The notes below the pieces were generated by a model. The model made no database searches. It was not told the origin of the DNA and was given only the letters and a program-made list of their open reading frames with translations. DNA of 64,000 bases from Fluviicola sp. XM-24bin1 (GTDB lineage Bacteria; Bacteroidota; Bacteroidia; Flavobacteriales_D; Crocinitomicaceae), in the NCBI GenBank assembly GCA_003149635.1, contig QCWI01000011.1, forward strand, positions 62,001 to 126,000. Reading direction: 5' to 3'. The translations under genes and the position numbers were made by a program. Numbering within the stretch: the first letter of the stretch is position 1; every line of letters starts with the position of its first letter. Of this stretch, positions 18,814 to 27,387 are shown in pieces.

Positions 18814-18821
18814 CAAATGTA
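18814..18821 (-). promoter_or_regulatory. Bacteroidota -7 promoter box (TACATTTG), 4 nt before ATG
   Basis: The minus strand reads TACATTTG, then TGTC, then the ATG at 18809. With normal spacing from -7 box to start point the mRNA would have almost no leader. It directly follows the clpB terminator. Confidence 0.55.
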
Positions 18822-18862
18822 CAAAAGAAAGGCAGCCGGTCTATTCGAAGACTCAGCTGCCT
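18822..18862 (-). terminator. intrinsic terminator of clpB
   Basis: AGGCAGC and GCTGCCT (18856-18862 and 18830-18836) form the stem, with a further partly paired region (GTCT/AGAC) below the loop TTCGAA. On the minus strand it is followed by TTCTTTT. Confidence 0.7.
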
Positions 18863-18868
18863 AACTTT

Positions 18869-18889
18869 CTCTCTACTACTTACTACTAA
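18869..18889. repeat. short 7-bp-period array after clpB
   Basis: In plus orientation CTCTCTA, CTACTTA, CTACTAA follow in 7-bp phase (minus strand: TTAGTAG, TAAGTAG, TAGAGAG). The array lies between the clpB stop codon (18893-18895) and its terminator. It resembles the other heptad arrays but is short. Confidence 0.4.
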
Positions 18890-18892
18890 AAC

Positions 18893-21514
18893 TTAAATTC
18901 CTATTTCTTCCTCTTCATTTATGGGGCGGCGAAAAACCATCTTCCCATCGAAGATGTCCAAAACGACATTTTGTGAAGTATCAATTTGATTTCCGAGGAT
19001 TGCTTTGGATAATTCATTCATCACCATCTTCTGAATCACTCGTTTTACCGGTCGCGCTCCAAAGAACGGGTCGTAGCCTGATTCTGCGATGAATGTCATT
19101 GCTTCGTCTTTCACGACCAAATTGATTTGTTGTTCTTTCAACCGATCAGCGAGAGCTTTCATTTGAATCGAAACGATTTCGTTGATATTCTGTCGTGTTA
19201 ACGGCTGGAACATGATCGTTTCATCAATTCTATTCAAGAATTCAGGTCGAATCGTTTGTTTCAACAATTCCATAACATCGGTTTTTGCTTGCTCGGAAGC
19301 TCTGTCGAACTCACTTTCTTTGATTCCTTCGAAGCGCTCGTGGATGACATGCGAACCAAGATTGGACGTCATAATGATGATCGTATTCTTGAAATTCACG
19401 GTGCGTCCTTTGTTGTCCGTCAATCGGCCATCATCTAGCACTTGCAACAAGATGTTAAATACATCTGGATGCGCTTTTTCGATTTCATCCAATAAGATGA
19501 TGGAGTATGGACGTCGGCGAACGGCTTCGGTCAACTGGCCTCCTTCATCATATCCGACGTATCCAGGAGGTGCTCCCACCAATCTACTTACAGCGTGCTT
19601 CTCCTGGTACTCACTCATATCGATGCGCGTCATGGCATTTTCATCGTTAAAGAGATAGTCCGCTAGGGATTTCGCTAATTCTGTCTTTCCAACTCCCGTT
19701 GTTCCAAGGAAGATGAACGATCCAATCGGGCGTTTTCCGTCTTGAAGTCCTGCGCGAGAGCGTCTTACGGCATCAGAAATTGCTTCGATAGCTTCTTTCT
19801 GACCTACAACACGCTTGCTAAGTTGATCTTCCAGTTTTAGCAATTTCTCGCGTTCACTTTCAATCATCTTGTTCACCGGGATTCCCGTCCATTTGGAAAC
19901 TACTTCAGCAATTTCCTCGGCATCGACCTCTTCCTTGATCATTTTGGAATCAGCCTGCATTTCTAACAATTTCGCTTTTGCTTCTTCCAAATCGCGCTCG
20001 GTTTCTTTGATCCGTCCGTATCGCAACTCTGCCACTTTTCCGAAATCTCCAGCTCTTTCTGCTTGATCTGCTTCTAATTTCAAGTTGTCGATTTCTTCTT
20101 TGAATGCTTGAATCTTGTCCACGACTTCATGCTCCGATTGCCATTTGGCTCTTAGCGCATCGCGCTCTGAACTCAAATTCGCTAATTCTTCCTCCAGCGA
20201 TTGCATCTTCACTTTATCTTTCTCACGTTTGATGGCCTCGCGCTCAATCTCCAATTGCATGATTTTACGTTCAATCTCGTCCAGTTCTTCAGGTTTTGAG
20301 TTAATTTCCATGCGCAATTTGGACGCCGCTTCGTCAATCAAATCAATGGCTTTGTCCGGCAAATGACGCTCCGTAATATATCTTTGCGATAACTCTACGG
20401 CATTTATAATAGCCGCGTCTTTGATCAAAACTTTATGATGATTCTCGTACTTCTCTTTAATTCCTCGGAGAATCGAAATAGCATCTTCTGTTGAAGGCTC
20501 ATCCACCAAAACTGTTTGGAATCGACGTACCAACGCTTTGTCCTTCTCAAAATACTTTTGATACTCGTTCAGAGTTGTTGCTCCGACTGCACGCAGCTCT
20601 CCACGGGCGAGGGCGGGCTTCAGTATGTTTGCTGCATCCATTGCTCCTTCACCGCTACCTCCGGCTCCTACGAGCGTGTGAATTTCATCAATAAAGAGAA
20701 TGATTTCTCCATCGGCTTTAATCACTTCTTTTACAACGGATTTCAAGCGCTCCTCGAACTCTCCTTTGTATTTAGCTCCGGCAATTAGGGCGCCCATATC
20801 TAAAGAGTACACGATCTTAGATTTTAGATTTTCTGGTACATCTCCTTCAATAATTCGGTGTGCAATCCCTTCGGCAATGGCTGTTTTACCAACACCTGGC
20901 TCACCAATAAGAATTGGATTGTTCTTGGTTCTTCGCGTGAGAATCTGCAAAACACGTCGAATCTCATCATCACGGCCAATCACAGGATCTAATTTTCCCG
21001 CTTTTGCCATTTCATTCAAGTTGTTGGCGTATTTGTCCAATGATTGATACGTTCCGTCCGTACTATTCGATTGCACCGTTTCGCCATTACGTAGATTCAT
21101 GATTTCCTCCTTTAATTTCTTTTTTGTGATTCCATTATCCTTCAAAAGGGTACCTGCCGCATCTGTCGCTGAAAGCATGGCATAAAACAATACTTCGATG
21201 GATACATACGTATCGTTGAATGTTTTTATTTCAGTGAAAGCATTGTTCAATACTTGGTTCATTTGATTGGACATATACATTTGTCCTCCAGATACTTTAG
21301 GGTATGTTTGCACGATTCGATCAGATGCATTTTTCAGCATGTCCGAATCCACATTCATGGCATTCAATAAGAAGGGAGTAACATCTTTATCCACTTCCAT
21401 GATACCAGAAAGTACGTGCCCAGTCTCTATTGTTTGATGACCGTTTTGTGTCGCCAATTGCTGCGCCGCTTGCAAAGCTTCTTGCGTTCGAATTGTCAAT
21501 TTATTTTGGTCCAT
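18893..21514 (-). CDS. clpB: ATP-dependent disaggregase ClpB
   Basis: An 873-aa Hsp100 AAA+ chaperone that, with the DnaK system, extracts polypeptides from aggregates. Domains in order: Clp N-domain (1-~145), first AAA+ with Walker A GEPGVGKT (~residue 206) and Walker [10 protein letters not shown], coiled-coil middle domain (~410-520, long Glu/Lys/Arg helix [20 protein letters not shown]), second AAA+ with Walker A GTTGVGKT (~606) and [12 protein letters not shown], then the C-terminal small domain. The middle domain marks ClpB and not ClpA or ClpC. It is monocistronic. The divergent gap carries two TGTCAAAA-type motifs that may be stress-control sites. Confidence 0.97.
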   Translation of the reverse strand: MDQNKLTIRTQEALQAAQQLATQNGHQTIETGHVLSGIMEVDKDVTPFLLNAMNVDSDMLKNASDRIVQTYPKVSGGQMYMSNQMNQVLNNAFTEIKTFNDTYVSIEVLFYAMLSATDAAGTLLKDNGITKKKLKEEIMNLRNGETVQSNSTDGTYQSLDKYANNLNEMAKAGKLDPVIGRDDEIRRVLQILTRRTKNNPILIGEPGVGKTAIAEGIAHRIIEGDVPENLKSKIVYSLDMGALIAGAKYKGEFEERLKSVVKEVIKADGEIILFIDEIHTLVGAGGSGEGAMDAANILKPALARGELRAVGATTLNEYQKYFEKDKALVRRFQTVLVDEPSTEDAISILRGIKEKYENHHKVLIKDAAIINAVELSQRYITERHLPDKAIDLIDEAASKLRMEINSKPEELDEIERKIMQLEIEREAIKREKDKVKMQSLEEELANLSSERDALRAKWQSEHEVVDKIQAFKEEIDNLKLEADQAERAGDFGKVAELRYGRIKETERDLEEAKAKLLEMQADSKMIKEEVDAEEIAEVVSKWTGIPVNKMIESEREKLLKLEDQLSKRVVGQKEAIEAISDAVRRSRAGLQDGKRPIGSFIFLGTTGVGKTELAKSLADYLFNDENAMTRIDMSEYQEKHAVSRLVGAPPGYVGYDEGGQLTEAVRRRPYSIILLDEIEKAHPDVFNILLQVLDDGRLTDNKGRTVNFKNTIIIMTSNLGSHVIHERFEGIKESEFDRASEQAKTDVMELLKQTIRPEFLNRIDETIMFQPLTRQNINEIVSIQMKALADRLKEQQINLVVKDEAMTFIAESGYDPFFGARPVKRVIQKMVMNELSKAILGNQIDTSQNVVLDIFDGKMVFRRPINEEEEIGI

Positions 21515-21541
21515 TGTTCATTGTTTTGTTCGACTGGTTTT

Positions 21542-21625
21542 TGTCAAAAGGCACGCCATTTCATTTTTGAATGATTTTTTCGGAAAAAATGGCATTAACC
21601 TTTAATTCGACCTGTCAAAATGTCC
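21542..21625 (-). promoter_or_regulatory. two TGTCAAAA motifs in the clpB upstream region
   Basis: TGTCAAAAGGCAC (21542-21554) and TGTCAAAATGTCC (21613-21625) are two related 13-mers between clpB and the divergent glucosaminidase gene; read as TGTCAnnnTGtCA-like elements they could be binding sites of a stress regulator. The assignment is inferred only from recurrence and from the heat-shock gene next to them. Confidence 0.3.
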
Positions 21626-21732
21626 GTTATTCGTGGTTTTTCGAAGTTTTCAACAATAAAATGATAGTTATTAACAATTTTATGTAACTCAATTACGATA
21701 TACACGTAGTAGAGAACACAAACACAACAAAC

Positions 21733-22629
21733 ATGAATAAGAATTTAGTACTGATATCAGCGCTTTTACTCAGTTCTAGTTCCTTCGCTGCGAAGATTAC
21801 TAGAGCTGAATACGTTGATACATGGAAAGAAACGGCGATCCAGCAAATGATGGATCACAACATCCCGGCGAGTATTACTTTAGCGCAAGGGATTCTTGAA
21901 AGTGGAAGTGGAAATTCCACATTGGCCGTTGAAGGAAACAATCATTTTGGAATTAAGTGCCACGGTTGGACGGGGAAGAAAATGTACATGGATGACGATG
22001 CCAAAGGCGAATGCTTTCGTGTATATAAAAACGCAAGTGAGTCGTATCAAGATCACTCAACGTTTCTAACTACGTACAGTCGATATGCCTTTTTATTCGA
22101 ATACGATGTTACCGATTATAAATCCTGGGCAAAAGGATTGAAGAAAGCAGGGTATGCAACAAGTCCTAAGTATCCGGAAAAGCTAATCAAAATAATTGAG
22201 GAGCTTGATTTGGATCAATACGACACGGGAATGATGCTGGAAGCACCGCAATTGATCGTAAACAATGAATCTCATTCTAACAAACATTCTGTAATGCTTC
22301 ATTCTAATAAGGTGAAGTATGTTACCGTCAAAGAAGGAGATACATTCTATAAGATTTCGAAAGAATTTGGTTTGACCTTGAAACAATTGTACCGATACAA
22401 CGACTTTGGTAGTTCAAAAGATATGTTGGAAGCGGGCGATATCGTTTACATTCAGCCAAAGAAACGATCTAATATTTTTAAAAGAACGAGAACAACGCTT
22501 ACGGAAGATATGACCGTAGCTGAGATTTCACAGAAATTCGCGATGAATGCTAAGACAGTCATGCGATTAAATGGTTTCACCAGTCCTGATGATGTCATCG
22601 AAAAGGGTGAAAAGATAACCCTCAGATAG
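21733..22629 (+). CDS. GH73 glucosaminidase with two LysM domains
   Basis: A 298-aa secreted peptidoglycan hydrolase. Signal peptide: NLVLISALLLSSSSFAA (~residue 19). The glucosaminidase (GH73) domain spans ~25-165 with ASITLAQGILESGSGNSTLA, in which the Glu of LESGSG is the expected catalytic acid, and NNHFGIKCHGW. Two C-terminal LysM domains follow (~195-243, YVTVKEGDTFYKISKEFGLT; ~255-298), which bind GlcNAc chains. The product fits a cell-separation or wall-remodelling role. It has its own upstream region divergent from clpB and is followed by a strong terminator. Confidence 0.92.
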   Translation: MNKNLVLISALLLSSSSFAAKITRAEYVDTWKETAIQQMMDHNIPASITLAQGILESGSGNSTLAVEGNNHFGIKCHGWTGKKMYMDDDAKGECFRVYKNASESYQDHSTFLTTYSRYAFLFEYDVTDYKSWAKGLKKAGYATSPKYPEKLIKIIEELDLDQYDTGMMLEAPQLIVNNESHSNKHSVMLHSNKVKYVTVKEGDTFYKISKEFGLTLKQLYRYNDFGSSKDMLEAGDIVYIQPKKRSNIFKRTRTTLTEDMTVAEISQKFAMNAKTVMRLNGFTSPDDVIEKGEKITLR

Positions 22630-22671
22630 GACAGAGTCCGAATTGAGGTTTTTTAGTTTGTTGTTGTTTGT

Positions 22672-22699
22672 GAAAGGCTTTGGGAAACCAAGGCCTTTC
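22672..22699 (+). terminator. intrinsic terminator after the glucosaminidase gene
   Basis: GAAAGGCTTTGG pairs with CCAAGGCCTTTC around GAAA with one bulge, followed by TTGTATTCTTATT. The T-tract is weak but the stem is strong. Confidence 0.65.
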
Positions 22700-22870
22700 T
22701 TGTATTCTTATTACTCTATTATGTGACTATAGTATTGTTAAGTCTTTATGGTCTACGCAAGAATCAAGGGAGATAGCAGTTCAAGCAATAAGTTGAAATG
22801 AATTGTTATGGTTTGAATCTTAATTCTTAATTTGCGTCTTATACTGTGACTTAAACCCCAATAATAAGGT

Positions 22871-24409
22871 ATGAAGCCATCTACGGAACTCTTTAAACTC
22901 GTGAAGTCGCTAACGAAATCTGAGAAGCGATTTTTCAAACTTTCCTCATCACTGCAATCCGGAGAAAAGAATTATTTGAAAATCTTCGATTACATCGAAA
23001 AGCAATCTGTGTATGATGAAGCTGCATTGAAGAAAGAATTTGAAGGAGAAACGTTTATCAAGCATCTGCCTTCAGAGAAGAATCATCTTTATAAGTTGAT
23101 TTTGAAGAGTTTACGAGCGTATTATAGTGAGCAGAGTATCAGTAGTACACTGACACAGGAAATTAAAAACGTAGAAATCCTTTATAACAAAGCACTATAT
23201 AAAGAGTGCGAGAAGTTTGTTGGTAGAGCCAAAGAAATAGCAAAACGTCACGAGAAATTCTACTATTGGTTCGAATTGATTAGTTGGGAAAAGAAGTTGT
23301 TGGAATCGGCGTATGAATCAGGGGAGTTCTCAACGGATTTGGATAAATTGGTAGAGGAAGAGGAGATGGTAATTGCCAAACTTCGAAATCTTGCTGAATA
23401 CACTGTAATTTACAGTAAAATCAACCAGATTTTCCGTTCTGGAGGATTTACTCGAAATGAACGCGAGCGTAAGGTGGTAGAGGATATTGCGGATTATCAC
23501 CTGATTAAAGGAAAGAATACGGCGCTCAGCACCAAGGCGGCGTCCATCTGTTATTACATCAAAGGACTTTGTGCTGCTACGAACCGTAATTATGAGGACA
23601 GTTTCCAATTCTTCAATAGAACTCGCGAAATTTTGGACAACAATCCGGATATCAGGCTAGATGCTGGTCAGCGCTACGTAAATACATTGTTTCATTTACT
23701 CCGCTGCCACACGGATTTAGGTGAATTTGACGAGGCAAAGGCATTAATTGAAGACATCCGTAGTTTACAAGGAAAGAAAGCCTTTAAATCCGTGGATATT
23801 GCCGTTCGAATCGTTTCGAATACGTACAATCAAGAATTGGTACTGCTGCATTCTTTGGGGGATTTCGACGGAAGTGTAGCATTGATCCCAACCATTGAAG
23901 ATCTGCAAGAAACTTACGAGGGTAAGATCAGTAAAGAAATGGAAGTTTTGCTTACCTACAACAAAGCATACAGTCATTTCGGAGTAGGCGATTACAAAAA
24001 AGCACTGCAATATCTGAATGAAGTATTGAACGATAACGAGCAGAATCTGCGCAGAGATATTTACAGCTTCTCGCGTCTATTCAATATTGTAATTCATTAT
24101 GAATTAGAAAATTACGACTTCTTGGAATACGTTGTGAAATCGACAAACAGATACTTGAGCAAGCAAGATCGTGATTATCAAATTGAGAACGTGTGCATCA
24201 AGCACATTCGTAAACTGGCCAAAACTATTGATGGTGTAAATCGTTTGGAGATTTTTGAGAAAATGGACGAGGAAATCACGGAATTACTCAAAGATCATAA
24301 CGAACGCGTGGTATTGGAGTACTTTGATATCGCTGCGTGGGTGAAAAGCAAATTGAATAAAACTCCTTTCGATCAAACCATTCGCGATGGATTGACGCAG
24401 AAAGCGTAG
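22871..24409 (+). CDS. conserved-looking helical-repeat protein of unknown function
   Basis: A 512-aa soluble protein with no signal peptide or membrane segment. It is rich in Leu, Lys and Glu. Tetratricopeptide-like helices can be seen, for example EMEVLLTYNKAYSHFGVGDY followed by KKALQYLNEVLNDN (~residues 355-390). The start KPSTELFKLVKSLTKSEKRF resembles proteins I have seen annotated as hypothetical in Flavobacteriales; no function is known to me. It is probably a scaffold. It stands alone; heptad repeats separate it from proS. Confidence 0.75.
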   Translation: MKPSTELFKLVKSLTKSEKRFFKLSSSLQSGEKNYLKIFDYIEKQSVYDEAALKKEFEGETFIKHLPSEKNHLYKLILKSLRAYYSEQSISSTLTQEIKNVEILYNKALYKECEKFVGRAKEIAKRHEKFYYWFELISWEKKLLESAYESGEFSTDLDKLVEEEEMVIAKLRNLAEYTVIYSKINQIFRSGGFTRNERERKVVEDIADYHLIKGKNTALSTKAASICYYIKGLCAATNRNYEDSFQFFNRTREILDNNPDIRLDAGQRYVNTLFHLLRCHTDLGEFDEAKALIEDIRSLQGKKAFKSVDIAVRIVSNTYNQELVLLHSLGDFDGSVALIPTIEDLQETYEGKISKEMEVLLTYNKAYSHFGVGDYKKALQYLNEVLNDNEQNLRRDIYSFSRLFNIVIHYELENYDFLEYVVKSTNRYLSKQDRDYQIENVCIKHIRKLAKTIDGVNRLEIFEKMDEEITELLKDHNERVVLEYFDIAAWVKSKLNKTPFDQTIRDGLTQKA

Positions 24410-24429
24410 GGAAGGGAAGTACACTGTGG

Positions 24430-24489
24430 GTAAAAAGTAGAAGGTAGAAAGTAAAAAGTATCCTTCCACCTTTAACCTTCCGCTTTCTG
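24430..24489. repeat. paired 7-bp-period arrays between the helical-repeat gene and proS
   Basis: Left array: GTAAAAA, GTAGAAG, GTAGAAA, GTAAAAA (24430-24457) in perfect phase. Right array: CCTTCCA, CCTTTAA, CCTTCCG, CTTTCTG (24462-24489) in perfect phase. The two are roughly complementary and separated by only 4 nt, so they can fold into one long imperfect hairpin. The proS -33 TTG begins 2 nt after the right array. Confidence 0.7.
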
Positions 24490-24490
24490 C

Positions 24491-24519
24491 TTGTCGCTAG
24501 CTCCTTCTTCTTATATTTG
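24491..24519 (+). promoter_or_regulatory. proS promoter (TTG-N18-TATATTTG)
   Basis: TTG at 24491-24493 and TATATTTG at 24512-24519 are separated by 18 nt, a good Bacteroidota house-keeping promoter. The ATG of proS is 28 nt downstream. Confidence 0.7.
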
Positions 24520-24547
24520 CTGTCTTTACTAAAAATTCAGATTTCAA

Positions 24548-26026
24548 ATGGCTCAGAAACTCACAACGAGAGCAGAAGATTATTCAGAATGGTATAACCA
24601 ATTAGTGGAGTTAGCAGACCTTGCAGAGCACTCAGATGTTCGTGGGTGTATGGTGATCAAGCCATACGGTTACGCCATCTGGGAGAAGATGAAAGACGTT
24701 TTGGACGCGAAGTTCAAAGAAACAGGTCACTCTAATGCATATTTCCCCATTTTCATTCCGAAAAGCCTGTTTGAAGCTGAAGAGAAGAACGCAGAAGGAT
24801 TTGCGAAAGAATGCGCGGTTGTAACGCATTACCGTTTGAAAAACGACGAAGACAATCCTGGAAAGCTAATTGTAGATCCAAAAGCGCGTTTGGAGGAAGA
24901 ACTTGTAGTTCGACCGACCAGTGAGGCGATTATTTGGAATACGTACAAGAAATGGATTCAATCCTACCGTGATTTGCCAATTTTGATCAATCAGTGGGCA
25001 AACGTAGTTCGTTGGGAGATGCGTACACGAATTTTCCTTAGAACGGCTGAATTCTTGTGGCAAGAAGGACATACAGCGCATCAATCGAAGCAAGAAGCAC
25101 TGGAAGAAACGGAACGCATGAACAATGTGTACGCTGCTTTTGCAGAAGAGTACATGGCAATGCCGGTAATTAAAGGTCGAAAAAGCGATAGTGAACGATT
25201 TGCGGGTGCTGATGAAACCTACTGTATCGAAGCGATGATGCAGGATGGAAAAGCATTGCAAGCAGGAACATCCCACTTCTTAGGGCAAAACTTTGCGAAG
25301 GCTTTCGATGTGAAATTCACCAATAAAGAAGGGAAACAAGATTACGTTTGGGCAACTTCTTGGGGAGTTTCAACTCGTTTGATGGGAGCTTTGATTATGA
25401 CACATTCAGACGATGAAGGATTGGTGTTGCCACCCGCTTTGGCGCCAATTCAGGTTGTTGCCGTTCCAATTTTTAAATCAGATGAAGATCTAGCAGCGAT
25501 TTCAGAGAAATTGAACGAATTAGCTACTGAATTACGCAAACGTGGAATTTCCTTCAAACTAGACGATGATGATAACAGGCGTCCAGGATGGAAGTTTGCG
25601 GAGTACGAAGCAAAAGGAGTTCCAGTTCGTTTGGCAATGGGGCCGAGAGATTTGGGGAACGGATCTGTGGAAGTAGCACGTCGTGATGAGAAGACCAAAG
25701 AAGTTGTCTCGTTTGAAGGAGTTGCGGATTACATCGAATCGTTATTGGAAGAAATGCAAAAGAACTTGTTCGATAAAGCATTGAAATTCCGCACAGAAAA
25801 TACGCGAACAGTGGATTCATACGATGAGTTCAAAGAGAGAATAGAAAGTGAAGGAGGGTTCTTCCTAGCGCACTGGGATGGAACAGAGGAGACAGAACAA
25901 AAAATCAAAGAAGACACAAAAGCGACCATTCGTTGTATTCCTTTCGATAGAGAGGAAGAAGCAGGTGTATGTATGGTAACAGGAAAGCCTTCCGCTGGAC
26001 GTGTGATCTTCGCTAAGGCTTACTAA
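24548..26026 (+). CDS. proS: prolyl-tRNA synthetase, archaeal/eukaryal type
   Basis: Charges tRNA-Pro. At 492 aa it is the short class II form without the ~180-residue editing insertion of the E. coli enzyme. Visible features include the N-terminal core with [18 protein letters not shown], motif 2 region [20 protein letters not shown] (~residues 157-176), the proline/ATP pocket stretch [15 protein letters not shown], motif 3 region [20 protein letters not shown] (~274-293), the anticodon-binding domain from ~300, and a C-terminal domain ending in a Tyr (AKAY), as is usual for this type. The next gene begins 2 nt downstream. Confidence 0.96.
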   Translation: MAQKLTTRAEDYSEWYNQLVELADLAEHSDVRGCMVIKPYGYAIWEKMKDVLDAKFKETGHSNAYFPIFIPKSLFEAEEKNAEGFAKECAVVTHYRLKNDEDNPGKLIVDPKARLEEELVVRPTSEAIIWNTYKKWIQSYRDLPILINQWANVVRWEMRTRIFLRTAEFLWQEGHTAHQSKQEALEETERMNNVYAAFAEEYMAMPVIKGRKSDSERFAGADETYCIEAMMQDGKALQAGTSHFLGQNFAKAFDVKFTNKEGKQDYVWATSWGVSTRLMGALIMTHSDDEGLVLPPALAPIQVVAVPIFKSDEDLAAISEKLNELATELRKRGISFKLDDDDNRRPGWKFAEYEAKGVPVRLAMGPRDLGNGSVEVARRDEKTKEVVSFEGVADYIESLLEEMQKNLFDKALKFRTENTRTVDSYDEFKERIESEGGFFLAHWDGTEETEQKIKEDTKATIRCIPFDREEEAGVCMVTGKPSAGRVIFAKAY

Positions 26027-26028
26027 TC

Positions 26029-26718
26029 ATGGAAAAGAAACACAAGAGAAGAGAGGCGATTATTGACCTTTTGGTGAATAAAGCCGCAATGAAACAAGAT
26101 ATTGCCGATTATTCGGAAGGCGTTTTCAATTCTTTTAAAATTGTCGTTCAAGACGAACTACAAGAACTGAGAAAACACGTAGATGACAGCCGTGTGCGTC
26201 TTACCTACGAAGACAAAGGTAAATACGAGTTTCGTTTGCATATCGGTAGCGATACGCTTGTGTTTCAATTGCACACAAACATTTTCCGCTTCGACGATGA
26301 GAATCCTCTCTGGGAAAGCGAATACCTGAAAGAAAATGGAGCGAACGGCTTCTTTGGAGTGATCAATATCTTCAATTTCCTAGCCGAATCCATGGAACAG
26401 AACCGCATGAATGATGTCGGTTATCTGATCGGACGCATGCTCATGAATCACAACTATCATTTTATGGTGGAAGGAAAAGGTCCGTTAAACACCTTGTTTA
26501 CTGATCTGGAAAAGAACGTATTAACAGACGAGGTGATGCGTCAAATTGTGCAGACGGCCATGGCATTCGCAATCAATTTTGACTTGATTGTTCCGCCTTA
26601 CGAAAGATTACAAGCTATTACCATTGGACAAGTCAATCAAATCAGTTCAGATTTGCAAATGGCGACAGGTAAAAGATTGGGGTTCAAGTTCTCGTCTGAA
26701 GACGACGTTATTTTTTAG
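26029..26718 (+). CDS. unknown soluble protein coupled to proS
   Basis: A 229-aa protein without signal peptide or membrane spans. The first third is charged and helical (KKHKRREAIIDLLVNKAAMK); residues ~70-110 look like beta strands (YEFRLHIGSDTLVFQLHTNI), followed by a helical C-terminal half. I do not recognise a family. It starts 2 nt after the proS stop and so is almost certainly co-transcribed and coupled with it; the tRNA-Glu promoter follows directly. A role connected with translation is inferred only from position. Confidence 0.75.
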   Translation: MEKKHKRREAIIDLLVNKAAMKQDIADYSEGVFNSFKIVVQDELQELRKHVDDSRVRLTYEDKGKYEFRLHIGSDTLVFQLHTNIFRFDDENPLWESEYLKENGANGFFGVINIFNFLAESMEQNRMNDVGYLIGRMLMNHNYHFMVEGKGPLNTLFTDLEKNVLTDEVMRQIVQTAMAFAINFDLIVPPYERLQAITIGQVNQISSDLQMATGKRLGFKFSSEDDVIF

Positions 26719-26737
26719 AAAAAATCCCCTGTGAACG

Positions 26738-26768
26738 TTTGTGATTAAAGAAATTCAAGTTATATTTG
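26738..26768 (+). promoter_or_regulatory. tRNA-Glu/rpsT promoter (TTTG-N19-TATATTTG)
   Basis: TTTG at 26738-26741 and TATATTTG at 26761-26768 with 19 nt between them: the best full match to the Bacteroidota consensus in this window. It lies 52 nt upstream of the first tRNA-Glu and probably drives both tRNAs and perhaps rpsT. Confidence 0.75.
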
Positions 26769-26820
26769 CACTCGCTTTTGGCGGCAGATGTTGTAAAACG
26801 ATACAGCAAAATTGAAATAA

Positions 26821-26892
26821 GGCCCATTCGTCTAGTGGTTAGGACGCCAGGTTTTCATCCTGGAAACAGGAGTTCGATTCTCCTATGGGCTG
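26821..26892 (+). tRNA. tRNA-Glu (anticodon TTC), copy 1
   Basis: 72 nt. Acceptor stem GGCCCAT/ATGGGCT (with a G-U first pair), anticodon stem CCAGG/CCTGG enclosing TTTTCAT, giving anticodon TTC for GAA/GAG; T arm AGGAG-TTCGATT-CTCCT. The discriminator base is G and CCA is not encoded. It is identical to copy 2. Confidence 0.97.
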
Positions 26893-26961
26893 CGAAAGCA
26901 GAGCGAGAGTGATGTTTGAGTGCGAGGGTATCCCTCAAAACTCCACCCTCACACTGTAAAT
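26893..26961 (+). other. spacer between tRNA-Glu copies with nested hairpins
   Basis: The 69-nt spacer contains GAGGGTATCCCTC (26924-26936), a small perfect hairpin, and a wider imperfect inverted repeat: GAGTGCGAGGGT (26918-26929) against ACCCTCACACTG (26945-26956), 10 of 12 complementary. Such structures could guide processing of the tandem tRNA precursor. Confidence 0.45.
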
Positions 26962-27033
26962 GGCCCATTCGTCTAGTGGTTAGGACGCCAGGTTTTCATC
27001 CTGGAAACAGGAGTTCGATTCTCCTATGGGCTG
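26962..27033 (+). tRNA. tRNA-Glu (anticodon TTC), copy 2
   Basis: 72 nt and identical to copy 1. It ends 31 nt before the rpsT start codon, so the primary transcript probably contains both tRNAs and rpsT. Confidence 0.97.
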
Positions 27034-27064
27034 CAACGAACTGTTTAAAATAAGAAAGGTTAAT

Positions 27065-27316
27065 ATGGCGAATCACAAGTCAGCATTAAAAAGAATCCGA
27101 TCAAACGAAGCAAAGCGTCTTCGCAACAAGTATCAGCACAAAACGACGCGTAACGCGATCCGTAAATTGCGCAGCATCGAAGACAAGAAAGAAGCAGAAA
27201 AAATGCTTCCTTCTGTTACAGCTATGATCGACAAATTGGCAAAGCGTAACATTATTCACAAGAATAAAGCAGCAAACTTGAAGTCTGGACTTCAGGTACG
27301 TGTTAACGCGCTTTAA
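27065..27316 (+). CDS. rpsT: 30S ribosomal protein S20
   Basis: 83 aa, begins [20 protein letters not shown], the S20 signature; very basic throughout. It binds 16S rRNA during early 30S assembly. The start is ATG 27065; the longer in-frame extension to 27026 would run back into the tRNA-Glu sequence and is rejected. No separate promoter box was seen in the 31-nt gap to the tRNA. A strong terminator follows. Confidence 0.96.
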   Translation: MANHKSALKRIRSNEAKRLRNKYQHKTTRNAIRKLRSIEDKKEAEKMLPSVTAMIDKLAKRNIIHKNKAANLKSGLQVRVNAL

Positions 27317-27337
27317 TCTTTGTTAAACCCATTTTAC

Positions 27338-27372
27338 AGGGCTCCTGATTTGTTTCGGGCAGCCCTTTTTTT
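27338..27372 (+). terminator. rpsT intrinsic terminator
   Basis: AGGGCT (27338-27343) pairs with AGCCCT (27361-27366), with partial inner pairing, followed by seven T. Confidence 0.85.
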
Positions 27373-27387
27373 ATACTTTTAGCTGAG

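Noticed and set aside
27026-27064. Longer S20 with 13 extra N-terminal residues
   Set aside because: The extension begins within the second tRNA-Glu; the normal S20 N-terminus starts at 27065.
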